Positions 7,780 to 15,891 of a DNA stretch of 64,000 bases are shown piece by piece. Source of the DNA: Sphingomonas sp. Root241 (lineage in GTDB: Bacteria > Pseudomonadota > Alphaproteobacteria > Sphingomonadales > Sphingomonadaceae); NCBI RefSeq assembly GCF_001428865.1, contig NZ_LMIV01000001.1:987776-1051775 (forward strand), read 5' to 3'. Made by a program: the position numbers and the translations under genes. Position 1 is the first letter of the stretch. Each line of letters starts with the position of its first letter. A model generated the notes under the pieces. The model was not told the DNA's origin, searched no databases, and saw only the letters and a list, made by a program, of their open reading frames with translations.

Positions 7780-9674
7780 GTTCCCATGATCGTCTCGACG
7801 ATCCGCTCGGCCGCGGCCTCGGGCGTTTCCTTCGTCGTGTCGATCCGGATCTGGGGGTTCTCCGGCGCCTCATAGGGGCTCGAGATGCCGGTGAAGTTGG
7901 CGATCTCGCCCGCGCGCGCCTTGCGATACAGTCCCTTTGGGTCACGCCGCTCGGCTTCGGCGATCGGCGTGTCGATGAAGATCTCGAAGAAGTCGCCTTC
8001 GGGCAGCATCGCGCGCACCATCTCACGCTCGGCGCGGAAGGGCGAGATGAAAGCCGTGAGCACGATCAGCCCGGCATCGGTCATCAGCCTCGCCACTTCG
8101 CCGACACGGCGGATATTCTCGACCCGGTCGGCGTCGGAGAAGCCGAGATCGCGGTTGAGCCCGTGGCGGATATTGTCGCCGTCCAGCAGGAAGCTGTGCT
8201 TGCCCATCGCGTGCAGCTTCTTCTCGACCAGATTGGCGATGGTCGACTTGCCCGAGCCCGAAAGCCCGGTGAACCACAGCAGGCGCGCGCGCTGGCCCTT
8301 TTGCGCGGCATGCGCCTCGCGGGTGATCTCCACTGCCTGCCAGTGCACGTTCTGCGCGCGCCGCAGCGCATGGTGCAGCATGCCCGCCGCGACGGTCGCG
8401 TTGGTCACCTTGTCGATCAGGATGAACCCGCCGAGATCGTGGCTCTCGGCATAGGGCTCGAAGACGATCCCGCGGTCCGCGGCGATCTCCGCGACGCCGA
8501 TGTCGTTCAGCTTGAGCGTGCGCGCCGAGACGTGCGCGAGCGTGTTGACGTCGATCGCGTGCTCTGGCTCGCGCACCGTCACGCTCACTGTCTGGGTGCC
8601 GAGCTTGAGCCAATAAGCGCGGCCGGGCAGCAGATCGGCCTGGTCCATCCAGACGATCGTCGCCTTGAACTGATCGGCCAACTGCGGCGGCGCGTCGGCC
8701 GCTGCGATCACGTCGCCGCGCGAGCAATCGACTTCGTCGGCGAGCGTCAGCGTGACGGATTCTCCGGCGCCCGCCTCGTCGAGGTCGCCGCCGATCGCGA
8801 CGATCCGCGAGACCGTCGTGGTCCGGCCCGACGGGAGTATTCGGACGGTGTCGCCGGGCTTGACGGAACCGCTGGCGATCAGTCCGGCGAAGCCGCGAAA
8901 GTCGAGGTTCGGTCGATTCACCCACTGCACCGGCAGCCGGAACGGCCCGGCGCGGTCGGTGTCAACTTCGACGTCTACTTGTTCCAGGTGTTCCAGCAAT
9001 GCAGGCCCGCCGAACCACGGCGTTTTGGCCGACAGTCCGGTGATGTTGTCGCCCTTGAATCCCGAGATTGGAATCGGCGTGAAGCCCGCAATGCCGATCG
9101 ATTCGGCGAAACCGCGATAATCTTCGACGATCGCGTCATAAGCGGCCTGATCGTAACCGATCAGGTCCATCTTGTTCACCGCGAGCACGATGTGCCGGAT
9201 GCCGAGCAGGTGCGCGAGGTAGCTGTGTCGCCGCGTCTGGGTGAGCACACCTTTCCGGGCATCGATCAGGATGACGGCGAGGTCGGCGGTCGAGGCGCCA
9301 GTGACCATGTTGCGGGTATACTGCTCGTGCCCCGGCGTATCCGCGACGATGAATTTGCGCTTCTCGGTCGCGAAAAAGCGATAGGCGACATCGATCGTGA
9401 TACCCTGCTCGCGCTCGGCGGCGAGTCCGTCGACCAGCAATGCGAAGTCGATCTCCTGCCCTTGCGTCCCCAGCCGTTTGCTGTCGGCTTCGAGGCTTGC
9501 CAGCTGATCCTCGAAGATCATCTTCGAATCATAGAGCAAGCGCCCGATCAGCGTGGATTTTCCGTCGTCGACCGAGCCGCAGGTGATGAACCGCAGCAGC
9601 GACTTGTTCTGGTGCAGCGTCAGATAGGCCGAGATATCGGACGCGATCAGCGCGTCGGGGCGATAGGAGGTCAA
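7761..9674 (-). CDS. cysNC: Bifunctional sulfate adenylyltransferase subunit 1/adenylylsulfate kinase (CysNC)
   Basis: The 637-residue protein joins a translation-factor-like GTPase (CysN) to an APS kinase (CysC). The GTPase part has [29 protein letters not shown] and NKMD. The kinase part starts after about residue 455 with [17 protein letters not shown] (Walker lysine K476) and continues with [16 protein letters not shown]. CysN uses GTP hydrolysis to drive APS synthesis by CysD, and CysC phosphorylates APS to PAPS. Fusion of the two is common in alphaproteobacteria (NodQ-like). It lies between cysD (4-base overlap) and cysQ (19-base overlap). PAPS can feed sulfate assimilation or glycan sulfation, and no sulfotransferase is visible in the window. 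Confidence 0.96.
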   Translation of the reverse strand: MTSYRPDALIASDISAYLTLHQNKSLLRFITCGSVDDGKSTLIGRLLYDSKMIFEDQLASLEADSKRLGTQGQEIDFALLVDGLAAEREQGITIDVAYRFFATEKRKFIVADTPGHEQYTRNMVTGASTADLAVILIDARKGVLTQTRRHSYLAHLLGIRHIVLAVNKMDLIGYDQAAYDAIVEDYRGFAESIGIAGFTPIPISGFKGDNITGLSAKTPWFGGPALLEHLEQVDVEVDTDRAGPFRLPVQWVNRPNLDFRGFAGLIASGSVKPGDTVRILPSGRTTTVSRIVAIGGDLDEAGAGESVTLTLADEVDCSRGDVIAAADAPPQLADQFKATIVWMDQADLLPGRAYWLKLGTQTVSVTVREPEHAIDVNTLAHVSARTLKLNDIGVAEIAADRGIVFEPYAESHDLGGFILIDKVTNATVAAGMLHHALRRAQNVHWQAVEITREAHAAQKGQRARLLWFTGLSGSGKSTIANLVEKKLHAMGKHSFLLDGDNIRHGLNRDLGFSDADRVENIRRVGEVARLMTDAGLIVLTAFISPFRAEREMVRAMLPEGDFFEIFIDTPIAEAERRDPKGLYRKARAGEIANFTGISSPYEAPENPQIRIDTTKETPEAAAERIVETIMGTWSPVI

Positions 9675-10576
9675 AAGTAACCCTCCTGCTTCTTCTTCTC
9701 CATGCTCGCGGCCTGGTCGTGATCGATCGCGCGGCCCTGACGTTCGGATGTGGTAGTGAGAAGCATCTCCTGGATCACCTCCTCAAGGCTAGCCGCCTCG
9801 CTCTCGACCGCGCCGGTCAGCGGATAGCAGCCCAAGGTCCGGAATCGCACCGATCGCTCGACCGGCACCTCACCCGGATTGAGCCGGAAGCGTTCGTCGT
9901 CGACCATCAGGATCAGCCCGTCACGCTCGACCGTCGGGCGGGGTGCCGCGAAATAGAGCGGGACGATCTCGATGCCCTCGGCAAGAATGTACTGCCAGAT
10001 GTCGAGCTCGGTCCAGTTCGAGATCGGGAACACCCGCATGCTCTCGCTTTTGTTCTTCCGCGCATTGTAGAGGTGCCAGAGCTCGGGACGCTGGTTCTTC
10101 GGGTCCCAACGATGGCTGGCGGTGCGGAACGAGAAGACGCGCTCCTTGGCGCGGCTCTTCTCCTCGTCGCGCCGCGCGCCGCCAAAGGCCGCGTCGAAGC
10201 CGTATTTGTCGAGCGCCTGTTTCAGTCCCTCGGTCTTCCACAGATCGGTGTGCAGGCTGCCATGATCGAACGGATTGATTCCCTGCGCCAGCGCGTCCGG
10301 GTTCTGGTGCACGATCAGCTGCATGCCGGCGGCTTCCGCCGCCTTGTCGCGCAAGTCGTACATCGCCCGGAATTTCCACGTCGTGTCGACATGGAGCAGC
10401 GGGAAGGGCGGCGGCGCGGGATAGAATGCCTTCTTCGCCAGATGCAGCATCACGGCGCTGTCCTTGCCGATCGAATAAAGCATCACCGGCCGTTCAGCCT
10501 CCGCGACGACTTCGCGCAGGATGTGGATGCTCTCGGCCTCGAGGCGCTGGAGATGGGTGAGGGGTGGAAGAGACAA
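9671..10576 (-). CDS. cysD: Sulfate adenylyltransferase subunit 2 (CysD)
   Basis: This 301-residue ATP pyrophosphatase-type enzyme forms APS from ATP and sulfate together with CysN. The PP-loop reads [14 protein letters not shown] near residue 36. Further CysD signatures are [41 protein letters not shown] and [12 protein letters not shown]. Length is normal for the family. It is the first gene of the cysD-cysNC-cysQ operon and ends in a 4-base overlap with cysNC. The promoter must lie in 10577-10707, which it shares with the divergent rmlA. I did not find a recognisable Cbl or CysB site there. Confidence 0.96.
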   Translation of the reverse strand: MSLPPLTHLQRLEAESIHILREVVAEAERPVMLYSIGKDSAVMLHLAKKAFYPAPPPFPLLHVDTTWKFRAMYDLRDKAAEAAGMQLIVHQNPDALAQGINPFDHGSLHTDLWKTEGLKQALDKYGFDAAFGGARRDEEKSRAKERVFSFRTASHRWDPKNQRPELWHLYNARKNKSESMRVFPISNWTELDIWQYILAEGIEIVPLYFAAPRPTVERDGLILMVDDERFRLNPGEVPVERSVRFRTLGCYPLTGAVESEAASLEEVIQEMLLTTTSERQGRAIDHDQAASMEKKKQEGYF

Positions 10577-10707
10577 GTCGAATCCCGATTACGCTGCGTT
10601 GCCCGGCTAAAGCTTCGTGAACCTTCTGCCGCTATTTGGCAGTGTTGATCTAGGGGGGAGGGAGCCTCGATTGCGAGGCGTTCCTAATTCGGAGCGGAGA
10701 AGAAAAA
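10577..10707. promoter_or_regulatory. Divergent control region cysD/rmlA with two hairpins
   Basis: This 131-base gap serves cysD (minus) and rmlA (plus). It holds two clean inverted repeats on the rmlA side: ctgcc/ggcag around 10626-10642 and gcctcg-attg-cgaggc at 10664-10679. The second ends about 28 bases before the rmlA start and may form a leader hairpin. A purine-rich ggagcggagaag precedes the TTG start of rmlA. Confidence 0.45.
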
Positions 10708-11640
10708 TTGTCAGGCCATTTCCGCCGCAGCGGTGATCGCAGGCCCGAGCCGCACGGCGTCAAGGGGATCATCCTCGCCGGCGGATCGGGCACGCGGCTC
10801 TATCCGGCGACATTGTCGATCTCGAAGCAATTGCTGCCCGTGTTCGACAAGCCGATGATCTATTACCCATTGTCGGTGCTGATGCTGGCGGGCATCCGCG
10901 ACATCCTGATCATCTCCACCCCGCGCGATCTGCCGATGTTCGAGGCGCTGCTCGGCACCGGCGCAGCGTTCGGCATCAACCTCAGCTATGCCGTGCAGGC
11001 CGAGCCGGCAGGGCTCGCCCAAGCCTTTCTGATCGGCGAGGAATTCCTCGCCGGAGGCCCTGCGGCGCTGATCCTTGGCGACAATATCTTCCACGGCGAT
11101 GCGATGGGCGCAAAGGGCCACATGGCCGCGACAGCGGCCGCGGCCGGCGGGGCGACGGTCTTCGCCTATCAGGTCGAGGATCCCGAGCGCTACGGCGTGG
11201 TCAGCTTCGATCCCGAGACTGCGCGCGCCACCAGCATCGTCGAGAAACCGGAGAAGCCAGCCTCGCGCTGGGCGGTCACCGGCCTCTATTTCTTCGATTC
11301 CGACGTGACGGCGATCGCGCACGCGCTGAAGCCTTCGGCGCGCGGCGAGCTCGAGATCACCGACGTGATCCGCGCCTATCTCGATCGCGGCGATCTGACC
11401 GTGAACCGCCTGGGCCGCGGCTATGCCTGGCTCGACACCGGCACCCATGACAGCCTGCACGAGGCGGGCGCGTTCGTCCGCACGATCGAGCACCGCCAGG
11501 GTATCAAGATCGCATGCCCCGAGGAGATCGCCTTCGACCTCGGCTATTTGAGTGCCGACGCAATGCTCGATCGCGCCGCGACGATGGGCAAGACCGGCTA
11601 TGCCGATTATCTCCGCCGCTGCGTGCAGGACGCCGCATGA
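10708..11640 (+). CDS. rmlA: Glucose-1-phosphate thymidylyltransferase (RmlA)
   Basis: RmlA makes dTDP-glucose from dTTP and glucose-1-phosphate. The signature [20 protein letters not shown] is followed by [17 protein letters not shown], a LGDNIF active-site strand, [20 protein letters not shown] and [15 protein letters not shown]. The only in-frame start upstream of the Rossmann-like strand is TTG at 10708, preceded by a ggag/gagaag ribosome site, giving 310 residues with a tail of about 17 residues ahead of the domain. The stop overlaps the rmlB start (ATGA). No rmlC or rmlD follows, so the pathway here stops at dTDP-4-keto-6-deoxyglucose unless those genes lie elsewhere. Confidence 0.95.
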   Translation: MSGHFRRSGDRRPEPHGVKGIILAGGSGTRLYPATLSISKQLLPVFDKPMIYYPLSVLMLAGIRDILIISTPRDLPMFEALLGTGAAFGINLSYAVQAEPAGLAQAFLIGEEFLAGGPAALILGDNIFHGDAMGAKGHMAATAAAAGGATVFAYQVEDPERYGVVSFDPETARATSIVEKPEKPASRWAVTGLYFFDSDVTAIAHALKPSARGELEITDVIRAYLDRGDLTVNRLGRGYAWLDTGTHDSLHEAGAFVRTIEHRQGIKIACPEEIAFDLGYLSADAMLDRAATMGKTGYADYLRRCVQDAA

Positions 11641-12695
11641 TCCGGCGAGTGCTCGTCACCGGCGGGGCCGGGTTCATCGGCTCGGCGGTGTGCCGCCTGC
11701 TGGTCGCCCGCGGCTATCACGTCGTCTGCCTCGACAAGCTGACCTATGCCGGTAACCGCGCGTCGCTCCGCGATGCGGAGGCCGAACCCGGTTTCCACTT
11801 CGTCCGAGCCGACATCGCCGACACCGAGACGGTGCTGGAGCTGCTCCGCAACGAGCGGATCGAAGGCATCATGCATCTTGCGGCGGAGAGCCATGTCGAT
11901 CGCTCGATCGATTCACCTGCGGCGTTCGTCGAGACTAATGTCGTCGGCACCGTCCGGCTCCTCGATGCTGCGCTCGCGCATTGGCGCACGTTGCCCGCGC
12001 GGGCCCGCGAGCATTTCCGCTTCCACCACGTCTCCACTGACGAAGTGTTCGGCGATCTGCCGTTCGACAGCGGCGTCTTCACCGAGGCAACGCCCTACGC
12101 GCCGTCCTCGCCTTATTCGGCGTCGAAGGCTGCGTCGGATCATTTCGTCCGCGCCTGGCACGAGACCTATGGCCTGCCGGTGGTGCTGTCGAACTGTTCG
12201 AACAACTACGGGCCGTTTCACTTCCCTGAAAAATTGATCCCCCTGACCATCCTCAACGCGCTCGAGGGCAGGCCGCTGCCGGTATATGGTCGCGGGGAGA
12301 ACGTCCGCGACTGGCTCTTTGTCGAGGATCATGCCGCGGCGCTCGAGCGGGTGCTCACCCAAGGCAGGCCAGGCGAAACCTATCTGATCGGCGGCCGGGC
12401 GGAGGCGACCAATCTGAGCGTGGTCGAGGCGATCTGCGATATTCTCGATCGGCGCCAGCCGCTGCCTGGAATGGTCCGCCGGTCGCTGATCGGCTTCGTG
12501 GCCGATCGTCCCGGCCATGATCGCCGTTACGCGATCGATCCCGCCAAGGCGGAGAGGGAACTTGGCTGGACCCCGAACGAGAGCTTCGCATCGGGGCTGA
12601 GCAAGACCGTGGACTGGTATCTCGCCAATCGCTGGTGGTGGGAGCCGATCCGCGCTTCGAACTATGCCGGCGAACGGCTGGGAAGGGTCGCCTGA
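11637..12695 (+). CDS. rmlB: dTDP-glucose 4,6-dehydratase (RmlB)
   Basis: I use the ATG at 11637 because it overlaps the rmlA stop and puts the NAD-binding [11 protein letters not shown] at the N-terminus. The 352-residue extended SDR converts dTDP-glucose to dTDP-4-keto-6-deoxyglucose. It shows [22 protein letters not shown], the catalytic HVSTDEVFG block, [10 protein letters not shown] (YxxxK), [17 protein letters not shown] and [18 protein letters not shown]. These are all typical of RmlB rather than other sugar epimerases. The gene is convergent with ugd with no spacer (stop codons abut at 12695/12696). It supplies a branch-point sugar for rhamnose, fucose-type or 4-amino-6-deoxy sugars. 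Confidence 0.96.
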   Translation: MIRRVLVTGGAGFIGSAVCRLLVARGYHVVCLDKLTYAGNRASLRDAEAEPGFHFVRADIADTETVLELLRNERIEGIMHLAAESHVDRSIDSPAAFVETNVVGTVRLLDAALAHWRTLPARAREHFRFHHVSTDEVFGDLPFDSGVFTEATPYAPSSPYSASKAASDHFVRAWHETYGLPVVLSNCSNNYGPFHFPEKLIPLTILNALEGRPLPVYGRGENVRDWLFVEDHAAALERVLTQGRPGETYLIGGRAEATNLSVVEAICDILDRRQPLPGMVRRSLIGFVADRPGHDRRYAIDPAKAERELGWTPNESFASGLSKTVDWYLANRWWWEPIRASNYAGERLGRVA

Positions 12696-14012
12696 TCAGC
12701 CCGCTCTGGGCTTGCCCACGCCGACCAGCTTCAATCCGGCGCGCGCCGCTTCCGCCGGCGGATAGATATTGCGTAGGTCCACCAGCAGCGGCGTCTTCAA
12801 CGTCCGCGCCATTCGGCCGAGATCCAGCGCGCGGAACTCGTCCCATTCGGTGACGATCACCAGCGCGTCTGCGCCCTCTGCGGCTGCATAAGGGTTCGAG
12901 GAGAACTCGACGCCCGGCAGCATCGGCCGTGCCTGCTCGACGCCTTCGGGATCATAAGCGCGCACTGTCGCGCCGGCATCCTGCAGCGCCGCGATCACCG
13001 ACAGGCTCGGCGCATCGCGCATGTCGTCGGTATTGGGTTTGAAGGTGAGGCCAAGCACCGCGACGGTCTTGCCGTGGGCGTCGCCGCCCATCGCCTTGAT
13101 CACTTTCCGGCCCATCGCACGCTTGCGCGCATCGTTCACCTGGACCGTAGCCTCGACGATGCGTTGCGGCGTCTCGTTGTCGGCCGCGGTCTTGAGCAGC
13201 GCCAGCGTATCCTTGGGGAAGCACGAACCGCCATAGCCAGGGCCGGCATGGAGGAACTTGGCACCGATGCGATTGTCCATGCCAATCCCGCGCGACACTT
13301 CCTGCACGTCGGCCCCGACCGCTTCGCACAGATCGGCGATCTCGTTGATGAAAGTGATCTTGACGGCGAGGAACGCGTTCGCTGCATATTTGATCAATTC
13401 GGAAGTGCGGCGGCCGGTGAAGACGATCGGCGCGTTCTGATTGAGCGAAAGCGGCCGGTAGATCTCGCGCATCACCTGTCGCGCGCCTTCATCGTCGGTG
13501 CCTACGACGACGCGGTCGGGCCGCTTGAAATCCTCGATCGCCGCGCCTTCGCGCAGGAATTCGGGGTTCGAGACGACTTTCGCGCCGCTGTCGGGCGCCA
13601 CTTCGGCGAGGATTCGTTCGACTTCGTCGCCGGTGCCCACCGGCACGGTCGACTTGGTCACGATCACGCTCGGTCCGGTCAGGTTCTCGGCGATCTCGCG
13701 CGCCGCGGCGTAAACATAGGAAAGGTCGGCATGGCCGTCGCCGCGCCGGCTGGGGGTGCCGACCGCAATGAACACTGCGTCGGCATCCTTGACGCCCTCG
13801 GCCAGATCGGTCGTGAAAGTAAGGCGGCCCGCCTTGACGTTCGATGCCACCAGCTCGGCGAGGCCGGGCTCGTAGATCGGCATCACATTCTGGTGGAGCA
13901 GCTCGATCTTGCGTGCGTCCTTGTCGACGCAGATGACCTCATGGCCGAAATCCGAGAAGCAGGCGCCGGAAACCAGCCCCACATATCCCGTGCCGATCAT
14001 CGCGATGCGCAA
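12696..14012 (-). CDS. ugd: UDP-glucose 6-dehydrogenase
   Basis: This enzyme oxidises UDP-glucose to UDP-glucuronate with two NAD. I select the TTG at 14012, which follows a ggaggg ribosome site and gives LRIAMIGTGYVGLVSGACFS at the start (438 residues, normal length). Longer upstream readings lack support. Catalytic cysteine C264 sits in GYGGSCFPKDT. Other visible motifs are VGTPSRRGDGHADLSYV, KSTVPVGTG, NPEFLREGAAI and GLTFKPNTDDMRDAPS. The gene stands alone and is convergent with rmlB. UDP-glucuronate can feed acidic exopolysaccharide synthesis and may be the donor whose carboxyl is amidated by the AsnB-type enzymes in the cluster to the right (inference). Confidence 0.96.
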   Translation of the reverse strand: MRIAMIGTGYVGLVSGACFSDFGHEVICVDKDARKIELLHQNVMPIYEPGLAELVASNVKAGRLTFTTDLAEGVKDADAVFIAVGTPSRRGDGHADLSYVYAAAREIAENLTGPSVIVTKSTVPVGTGDEVERILAEVAPDSGAKVVSNPEFLREGAAIEDFKRPDRVVVGTDDEGARQVMREIYRPLSLNQNAPIVFTGRRTSELIKYAANAFLAVKITFINEIADLCEAVGADVQEVSRGIGMDNRIGAKFLHAGPGYGGSCFPKDTLALLKTAADNETPQRIVEATVQVNDARKRAMGRKVIKAMGGDAHGKTVAVLGLTFKPNTDDMRDAPSLSVIAALQDAGATVRAYDPEGVEQARPMLPGVEFSSNPYAAAEGADALVIVTEWDEFRALDLGRMARTLKTPLLVDLRNIYPPAEAARAGLKLVGVGKPRAG

Positions 14013-14110
14013 GGCCAATCCCTCCAGTGTGAGAGACAGCGCCTTAACCAGACGTGCGCGGAGGGCAAGGGCGGGGCGACGCAACCGCTCTCCGGTGCTT
14101 GCCCGCGGGC

Positions 14111-14139
14111 AATAAAAAAGCGGCCGGAAATCCAGCCGC
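14111..14139 (-). terminator. Rho-independent terminator (minus strand)
   Basis: On the minus strand the RNA reads gcggcugg-auuu-ccggccgc followed by six U. The stem is 8 bp with one G-U pair and the loop is four bases. It would stop transcripts coming from the small ORF at 14220-14282 before they reach ugd, so ugd needs its own promoter between this point and 14012. Confidence 0.85.
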
Positions 14140-14153
14140 CGCAAAAGAATCGT

Positions 14154-14205
14154 CCGGGCCGGTCAGCGCGCCTTCACAGCTGAAGGTGCTTCACCGCCGG
14201 CCCGG
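14154..14205. repeat. Inverted repeat with nested stem
   Basis: Outer arms ccgggccgg and ccggcccgg are 9-bp perfect complements. A nested ccttca/tgaagg stem lies inside, separated by an internal loop of 8 and 10 bases. It is too far from a T-run to be a terminator itself and probably shapes the small transcript. Confidence 0.75.
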
Positions 14206-14219
14206 AAGTGACGATCAAG

Positions 14220-14282
14220 TTAGAACGGACGAATTTCTTCGCCGGTGCTCTTGTCGCGAAAAAGAAGGTCAAACGCTAACAT
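14220..14282 (-). CDS. Small ORF, 20 residues, function unknown
   Basis: ATG at 14282 to TAA at 14220 encodes MLAFDLLFRDKSTGEEIRPF. A gggaga ribosome site lies six bases before the ATG, which is better than many annotated starts in this window. The peptide is amphipathic with a basic/acidic centre and no run of regulatory codons, so a classical attenuation leader is unlikely. The stop is followed by a long hairpin and an intrinsic terminator. I do not recognise the sequence. It could be a genuine small protein, or incidental within a small RNA. Confidence 0.4.
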   Translation of the reverse strand: MLAFDLLFRDKSTGEEIRPF

Positions 14283-14442
14283 CAATGATCTCCCATCGGC
14301 GCGCAACGACGCGCAATTCGACTGGTTAAGGAGAGATTAACAACGAATCAATCAGGATTTCTGCGGAATGGCGGAGATCGGAAAACGTCAACCGCTTCCG
14401 ATTTAACCCTTCCTTCAAGGGTCCGGTCGTAGTTCTCCAGCC

Positions 14443-15891
14443 ATGTCAGGCGGGTCTGAGCCTTCGGTGCCCATGGGGGACGCAGCGTCGCACGCGACCA
14501 CTTCGTCCATGGAAACCAATGGAATCACGGCGAAAGTCGAGTCGCGGCGCGCAACCAGGGCGTGCGCGCGCGAGGCGCTTGATGCGCCGACGACGCTGCG
14601 TGCGACGACCTCCGCGAGCCTCGCCAAGGGTGAAAAGCCCGTCCGTCCCAAATCAGGCTACTGGCGGATTCTGTCCCAATGTGAGATTCTGAATTTCGCG
14701 ACTCTGCGTCGCCATCTCGGCCGGCCGCGCGCCGACGCGCTGATTCTCGATGTCGCGGCGCGAATCGCCGAAGTGCTTCCCGATGTCCGTATCCTCACCG
14801 CCGGCCGCGCGCTGATCGAGATCGGCTTCGAGCGCGAGGCTCCCGAAGCGGGCGCCGCCGATATCGATCGGCTGCGCAAGGCGCTGGCCCGGTCGTTCGA
14901 TCTCGACGGCGAGCCGTACCAGCTTCAGATGCAGTTCGGCGTGGCGGTGGCGCCGTGCGAGGACTGCGACGACGTCCGGCTCACCGAAGCCGCCGAATCC
15001 GCGCTCGACCAGGCACGGAGCGAGAAGAAGGTCGTCATGCTCGATCTGTCGCGCGCGGATCTGGCCTTTGATCGCATGACGCTGATGCGCGAACTTCCCC
15101 GCGCGATCGCCAATGGCGAGATGTTCCTGCAGTATCAGCCCAAGGTGCATGTCCGCCGCCAGGAGATCGCCAGCGCGGAAGCGCTGATCCGCTGGCAGCA
15201 TCCGCAGCGCGGTTTGATCCTGCCGGGCGATTTCATCTCGGTCGCCGAAGAGGCTGGCGAGATCGGCGCGCTGACGATGTGGACGCTGCGCCAGGTGATC
15301 GCGGACCAGAAGCGCCTCGCCGGCGAAGGCTACGATATCACTTTGTTCCTCAATATCTCGGGCATGCTGCTCGCCGATGCGGACTTCGTGAAGGAAGCAT
15401 GTGCGATCGTCTCGGCCAGCGGCGCCAAGCTCGGCTTCGAGATCACCGAGACCGCAGTGATCCGCGATCCCGACAGCGCAATCCAGCATCTCCAGACCTT
15501 CGCCGATATCGGCGTCCGGCTCGCGATCGACGATTACGGCGCGGGGCTTTCCTCGCTTGCCTATCTGAAGCGCCTGCCCGCCAGCGAGCTCAAGATCGAC
15601 AAGATGTTCGTGATGCAACTCACCAGCAGCAATCGCGATCCGCTGATCGTCCGCTCGACGATCGATCTCGCGCATGCGCTCGAGATGGAAGTCACTGCCG
15701 AAGGCGTCGAGACGCCGTCGGCGCTTGCATTGCTCAGTGTGATGGGCTGCGACATGGTGCAGGGTTTCCTGCTCTCGCGCCCACTCGGGTTCGACGCCTT
15801 CCGCAAATATCTCGTCGACGAGGCGCATCTCGCCAGTTCGGCCAACGTGCAGTCATTCATCCGGCCCGAGAGCTTCTGGAAGCGCGCGTGA
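14443..15891 (+). CDS. EAL-domain c-di-GMP phosphodiesterase with degenerate GGDEF domain
   Basis: The 482-residue protein has a low-complexity N-terminal tail (about 1-70), a GGDEF-fold region without the catalytic GGDEF motif (TAGRALIEIGFE at the equivalent place), and a complete EAL domain from about residue 215. The EAL domain shows LQYQPKVH, SAEALIRWQHP, LFLNISGMLL, GFEITETAV, IDDYGAGLSSLAYL and TAEGVET. It should hydrolyse c-di-GMP, with the degenerate GGDEF as a possible GTP sensor (inference). Its stop overlaps the start of the next histidine kinase (TGATG), so the two are probably co-translated. The start ATG at 14443 has only a weak ribosome site, and the in-frame ATG at 14473 is an alternative. 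Confidence 0.9.
   Translation: MSGGSEPSVPMGDAASHATTSSMETNGITAKVESRRATRACAREALDAPTTLRATTSASLAKGEKPVRPKSGYWRILSQCEILNFATLRRHLGRPRADALILDVAARIAEVLPDVRILTAGRALIEIGFEREAPEAGAADIDRLRKALARSFDLDGEPYQLQMQFGVAVAPCEDCDDVRLTEAAESALDQARSEKKVVMLDLSRADLAFDRMTLMRELPRAIANGEMFLQYQPKVHVRRQEIASAEALIRWQHPQRGLILPGDFISVAEEAGEIGALTMWTLRQVIADQKRLAGEGYDITLFLNISGMLLADADFVKEACAIVSASGAKLGFEITETAVIRDPDSAIQHLQTFADIGVRLAIDDYGAGLSSLAYLKRLPASELKIDKMFVMQLTSSNRDPLIVRSTIDLAHALEMEVTAEGVETPSALALLSVMGCDMVQGFLLSRPLGFDAFRKYLVDEAHLASSANVQSFIRPESFWKRA

Larger units (their letters stand above)
14112..14300 (-). ncRNA. Candidate structured small RNA or small-ORF transcript
   Basis: Between ugd and the EAL gene, the minus strand carries a compact unit: a ribosome site and 20-codon ORF (14220-14282), a long hairpin and the terminator above. 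The hairpin has arms ccgggccgg and ccggcccgg at 14154-14162 and 14197-14205. An inner stem ccttca/tgaagg lies at 14171-14186. A transcript of about 190 bases would fit. I do not recognise it as a known RNA family. The 5' end given here is a guess. Confidence 0.4.

Noticed and set aside
6945..9680. 911-codon open frame on the plus strand over cysNC and cysQ
   Set aside because: It is antisense to genes with complete functional motifs, is rich in Arg/Pro/Ala and has no recognisable domain. Long shadow frames are expected at this GC content.
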